Below are positions 61,079 through 64,000 of a stretch of 64,000 nucleotides of DNA, piece after piece. Position 1 is the first letter of the stretch. Every line of letters begins with the position of its first letter. The notes under the pieces are model-generated. The model was not told the DNA's origin, made no database searches, and was given only the letters and a program-made list of their open reading frames with translations. Position numbers and translations under genes: made by a program. The stretch covers positions 1 to 64,000 of the forward strand of contig CAMAUZ010000041.1 in NCBI GenBank assembly GCA_945861535.1, written 5' to 3'. The stretch comes from Akkermansia muciniphila (lineage in GTDB: Bacteria; Verrucomicrobiota; Verrucomicrobiia; Limisphaerales; BJHT01).

Positions 61079-64000
61079 TCAGGGTTTTGTCGGGAGCATC
61101 GGGGCGGTGATGCGCGTGAGGGGGGCTTGGGTGGTGCTGAGGATTTTTCCCCATTGATCGGTGCCGGTGATGGTGAGGGCGGTTTCGCCGGGCTTGAGCT
61201 GGAGGTTGGGGATGGTCCAGGTGGTGTCGGTGGTCCAGACGGGCGTGGCTTTTTTGTGGCCTTCGACTTTGAGGTGCAGAATGCCGTAGGGCGCGGTGCC
61301 GGTGAGGTGAACGAGGTCGTTGGTGGCTACGAGAGTTTTGGCTGGGCCGGTGGTAAAGGCGAAGGGGACTTTCGCACCGTTGCCCATGTCGCGGAGCGCG
61401 GCGGGGACGCGGGCTTTGAACCAGTTGCGGTAGAAATCGGCGTTGATGGCGGCGGCGGGCGCGGCGGTTTCCTCGGCCTTGAGCCAGGCGTCCATGCGGA
61501 CGGAGTTGACGGTGTGGTCGCGGATGAGTTCCTGGACGTAGGCGTAAAGGAGGCGGCGGTGGTGGGGGCGCTCGACGTAGGCGCGGAACCAGCCGTTGCC
61601 GCCGTAGAAATTCGCGTTGGGATCACCGTAGGCGAGGTCGCTGTCCCAATGCAAAAAGTGGAAGCGGCCGTCGTCGGCGCGGCGGTAGAAGTAGGCGTTT
61701 TTGCCGCGGCCCTGCGTGAAGGTGTCCCAGTCGCTGGCGTAGCCGCGGGCGGCGGTAAGTTTGAGGACGGCCTCGGGGTCGATGAGCTGGTCGATCTCGC
61801 TCTGGGTGTATTTGTTCTGCGTCACCACTTTGAACAACTGAATGAGGTTGGTGAAATCATCAGCGTCCTCGACGGAGCGTTTCATCCATTCGGTGCGGTA
61901 GCGGCCGGCGTTGTCGCTGCCTTTGTAACCCCAGTCGGCGTCGCGCATGGTGCGTTCCCAGTTGTCTTTGAACCACCATTCGTCATCGATGCGGTAGAGT
62001 TCGCCGCGCGCACCGTTCGGGAGGTAGCGGTTCATGAAATCGGTGTCCACCGGCTCGGTGTCTTCGCGCAGCATGGGGCCGCTGCCGTTGACGACGAGGC
62101 GGACAAATTCGTTTTCGCTGGCGGGATGGCCGAGCAAGTAGAGGAGATGGCGCGTGATGCGGTTGTGGTGGCGCGCGCCGCCGTCGGGGTCGTTGTCAAA
62201 GGTGAACTTGACGTGGCTGCGGAAGAGGCGGTCGTGGGGGAGTTTCCATTTGCCGCGGCCGAGGTCGCCGCCACGCGTCCACGGGCTGCCGCTGTTGCGG
62301 ACCTCGGCGTTGTAGAAGATGTCCTCCTCGTTCGAGATGAAGGTCATGTTCATGTAGTGATTGGAGTGGCGGGGGTAGCGGAAGCCGAACTTCGGCGATT
62401 CGCCATTGGCGACGGCCTCGACGTCGTATTGCGAAACCACGAAGCGCATGAAGCGCAGGTCGCGCGGGTGGGTGCGGTCGTCGATGGTAAGGAGCGCGGG
62501 CTTGGCGGGGCCGGAGCGCGGGAGGGTTTGCGTGAGGCCGTTCTGCGCGGTGGCGACGACGTAGAACTGCACGATCTGGCCGTTGCCTTTGTATTCGGGA
62601 AGTTCGGCGGTGAAGCGGCCGTCGCCGGCGATGGCGTCGCCGCCGGAGAGGCCGTCATCGAACATGACTTTGTTGGTCCACACGCCGTTGCCGTTGGCGT
62701 TGTCGAGGCGGTGGAAGACTTGCACGGAGGCGAGGGGCGCGGCGGAAAATACGCGCGCGGTGATATTGATCGTGTCCTTGCTCTTCGGAACGGCGGGGCT
62801 GTGGCGGAGGTTGTCGAGCTGCGGCGCGGGCTGGTCGGTGGCGGTGGAATTGCGTTTGCCAGGCGTGCCGAGATTGGTTGGAGGTGTGATCCAAAAGGAG
62901 TTGGCGATGCTGTGATCGAAGGTCTGCGCGATGAGCCGCGCCGAGCCGGAAACCCAGCGGGCCTCGAAGAAAAGGAGGTTGGTGGTGCCTTTCTTGAGGC
63001 CGGTGGCGTCGGTCTCGACGCGGTTGGCGCGATTGTCGCCGCGGCCGTCGGAGATGATGTGGAGTTCGCCGTTGGTGTGGTAGCTGGCGGCGTGATTGCC
63101 CTGGCAGAGCCAGCCCCAGAAGCTGGAGTTGTTGGTGGACTGGCGGTCGCCGTGGTCGAGGAGATTGGGACCGGCGCGTTCGGTGCGGGCGGCGACGTTA
63201 TCGAGAAGTTCGGCGACGTCTTCGCCCTTGGTTTGCACGAGGGGAATCCCGAGCTGCCGAAGCTGGATATTTTTCAGCACGAGATGGCCGTCGCTGACCA
63301 TGTGGAGGTGGAGTTCGCGATAGTCGGTGGGCGCGCCGTAGGGCTGGAGTTCGTCGTAACGCGAGACGTAGCGGTAGGGTTTGAAGGGAGCCTTTTTCGA
63401 TTCGTCGCTGTCGCGCCAGGCGGACGAGCGGCGGAGGTCGGACCAGGGATTGACGAGCTCCATGCTGCTGCCGCCGCCCTTGGCGAGTTCGGGCCAGTCG
63501 CCGCCGGCGTGGTAATCGACTTCGCACACGAGATTGCCGAAGCGGTCGATCAGGCGGAGGAGTTCGCCCTTGTGGCTGAGGCGGCCTTTGAAATTGCCGA
63601 GCAGCGGGATGTTTCCGTACGCCTCGCGCATCCAGTTGGTGTTGGCGGCGATGACGAGGTAGCCGCCGGCGGGGAGCATGGTGCCTTTGTGAAAGGTGAA
63701 TTCGACCCCCTCGCTGAAGCGCCAGAGGCTCAGGTCCACGCCGTCATTGCCGCGGTTGAACAGCTCGATGAACTGGCCTTCCTCCTGACCGAGCGGGCGG
63801 TCGAACATGATTTCATTGATGACGATGTCGCGGTTGCGCGGCGGGTTGTTGGTCACACCGCGCGAGGGGTAAATGGCCGAGTACCATTCGTCCGTGCCGT
63901 CGGGAAAGGCCTGCCAGGCGTCGCCTTGCGGGGCGGTGAAGCGGCGGCAATCGAGGACGGTGTTGGCGCGGTTGACGAGGTAGATCGTGACTTCGTGGGC
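61079..64000 (-). CDS. LTD-CotH large exported protein (partial at right edge)
   Basis: The frame is open beyond the right edge (at least 973 residues seen). Visible parts, N to C: a lamin-tail-like domain (IVINEIMFDRPLGQEEGQFI, LVIAANTN), a middle part (HSIANSFWITPPTNLGTPGK), a beta-sandwich near RHSPAVPKSKDTINITARVF, then a CotH-type kinase-like domain (NHYMNMTFISNEEDIFYN, GELYRIDDEWWFKDNWE, HFLHWDSDLAYGDP), and a C-terminal Ig-like end. CotH proteins can phosphorylate partner proteins in spore formers; in this group the fused LTD-CotH proteins are large secreted proteins of unknown role. The N terminus is outside the window. Confidence 0.88.
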   Translation of the reverse strand, partial: AHEVTIYLVNRANTVLDCRRFTAPQGDAWQAFPDGTDEWYSAIYPSRGVTNNPPRNRDIVINEIMFDRPLGQEEGQFIELFNRGNDGVDLSLWRFSEGVEFTFHKGTMLPAGGYLVIAANTNWMREAYGNIPLLGNFKGRLSHKGELLRLIDRFGNLVCEVDYHAGGDWPELAKGGGSSMELVNPWSDLRRSSAWRDSDESKKAPFKPYRYVSRYDELQPYGAPTDYRELHLHMVSDGHLVLKNIQLRQLGIPLVQTKGEDVAELLDNVAARTERAGPNLLDHGDRQSTNNSSFWGWLCQGNHAASYHTNGELHIISDGRGDNRANRVETDATGLKKGTTNLLFFEARWVSGSARLIAQTFDHSIANSFWITPPTNLGTPGKRNSTATDQPAPQLDNLRHSPAVPKSKDTINITARVFSAAPLASVQVFHRLDNANGNGVWTNKVMFDDGLSGGDAIAGDGRFTAELPEYKGNGQIVQFYVVATAQNGLTQTLPRSGPAKPALLTIDDRTHPRDLRFMRFVVSQYDVEAVANGESPKFGFRYPRHSNHYMNMTFISNEEDIFYNAEVRNSGSPWTRGGDLGRGKWKLPHDRLFRSHVKFTFDNDPDGGARHHNRITRHLLYLLGHPASENEFVRLVVNGSGPMLREDTEPVDTDFMNRYLPNGARGELYRIDDEWWFKDNWERTMRDADWGYKGSDNAGRYRTEWMKRSVEDADDFTNLIQLFKVVTQNKYTQSEIDQLIDPEAVLKLTAARGYASDWDTFTQGRGKNAYFYRRADDGRFHFLHWDSDLAYGDPNANFYGGNGWFRAYVERPHHRRLLYAYVQELIRDHTVNSVRMDAWLKAEETAAPAAAINADFYRNWFKARVPAALRDMGNGAKVPFAFTTGPAKTLVATNDLVHLTGTAPYGILHLKVEGHKKATPVWTTDTTWTIPNLQLKPGETALTITGTDQWGKILSTTQAPLTRITAPMLPTKP

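Overview
The window is GC-rich, gene-dense bacterial DNA. Its gene families point to the Planctomycetota-Verrucomicrobiota-Chlamydiota group, most likely a verrucomicrobial (Pedosphaera/Limisphaerales-type) genome. The evidence is PSCyt2/PSD1 (DUF1549/DUF1553) and DUF1501 pairs, two sulfatases, a PSCyt1 cytochrome, SGNH-DUF1080 and LTD-CotH proteins, a prepilin-like H-x9-DG-class protein, and a C-terminal TNLTDW-type domain. This placement is inferred from gene content; there is no rRNA in the window.

Layout. 1-333: end of a type I methyltransferase gene and a probable hsdR scrap. 1.1-4.9 kb: PSD1-DUF1501 pair. 5.1-10.2 kb: Schlafen-like regulator, a membrane protein, an HDOD protein with an in-frame amber codon upstream, and serine acetyltransferase. 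11.1-16.1 kb: a three-gene phosphorelay operon. 16.7-22.6 kb: ispF, a glutamine amidotransferase, a sigma-54 activator, a cupin, a hicBA-type cassette with 1-4 nt overlaps leading into a glutaredoxin, and lipA. 22.9-27.5 kb: SGNH-DUF1080, a di-heme peroxidase and a PQQ-like propeller. 27.8-30.7 kb: STAS protein, holA, bifunctional nuclease and tRNA-Lys. 30.9-32.9 kb: an exported protein with three flagellar hook/rod-like repeats. 33.8-36.9 kb: khpB-yidC-yidD-rnpA-rpmH. 37.3-38.9 kb: rlmN and a flavin-binding oxidase-like protein. 39.6-57.7 kb: Sel1 lipoprotein, PSCyt1-LRR protein, pseudopilin, deacetylase, two sulfatases, PQQ and NHL propellers, a Tat-exported unknown, an i-type-lysozyme-like protein, M42 peptidase, hemW, a cold-shock protein and rfaE2. 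58.0-64.0 kb: WD40, DUF1501 and LTD-CotH genes.

Between the genes lies an unusually rich set of structured repeats. Nearly every gap over about 200 bp is filled by long inverted repeats. At least ten families recur within 64 kb, several as orientation-distinguishable elements of fixed length with conserved loops. Three copies of a 36-57-36 nt hairpin (family A), two mirror-image 208-209 bp elements (family G), and two different interiors bounded by one shared 22-bp terminal inverted repeat are the best candidates for undescribed small mobile or RNA-forming elements. Some supply stop codons or N-terminal codons to neighbouring genes. No transposase, REP-associated tyrosine transposase or cas gene is present.

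The second notable item is the exported protein at 30.9-32.9 kb with three FlgE/FlgG-like repeats and no other flagellar gene near it. Many exported proteins here (sulfatases, deacetylase, SGNH-DUF1080, propellers, Sel1, CotH) suggest a periplasm or envelope built to break down sulfated or acetylated polysaccharides. That role is inferred from family membership only.
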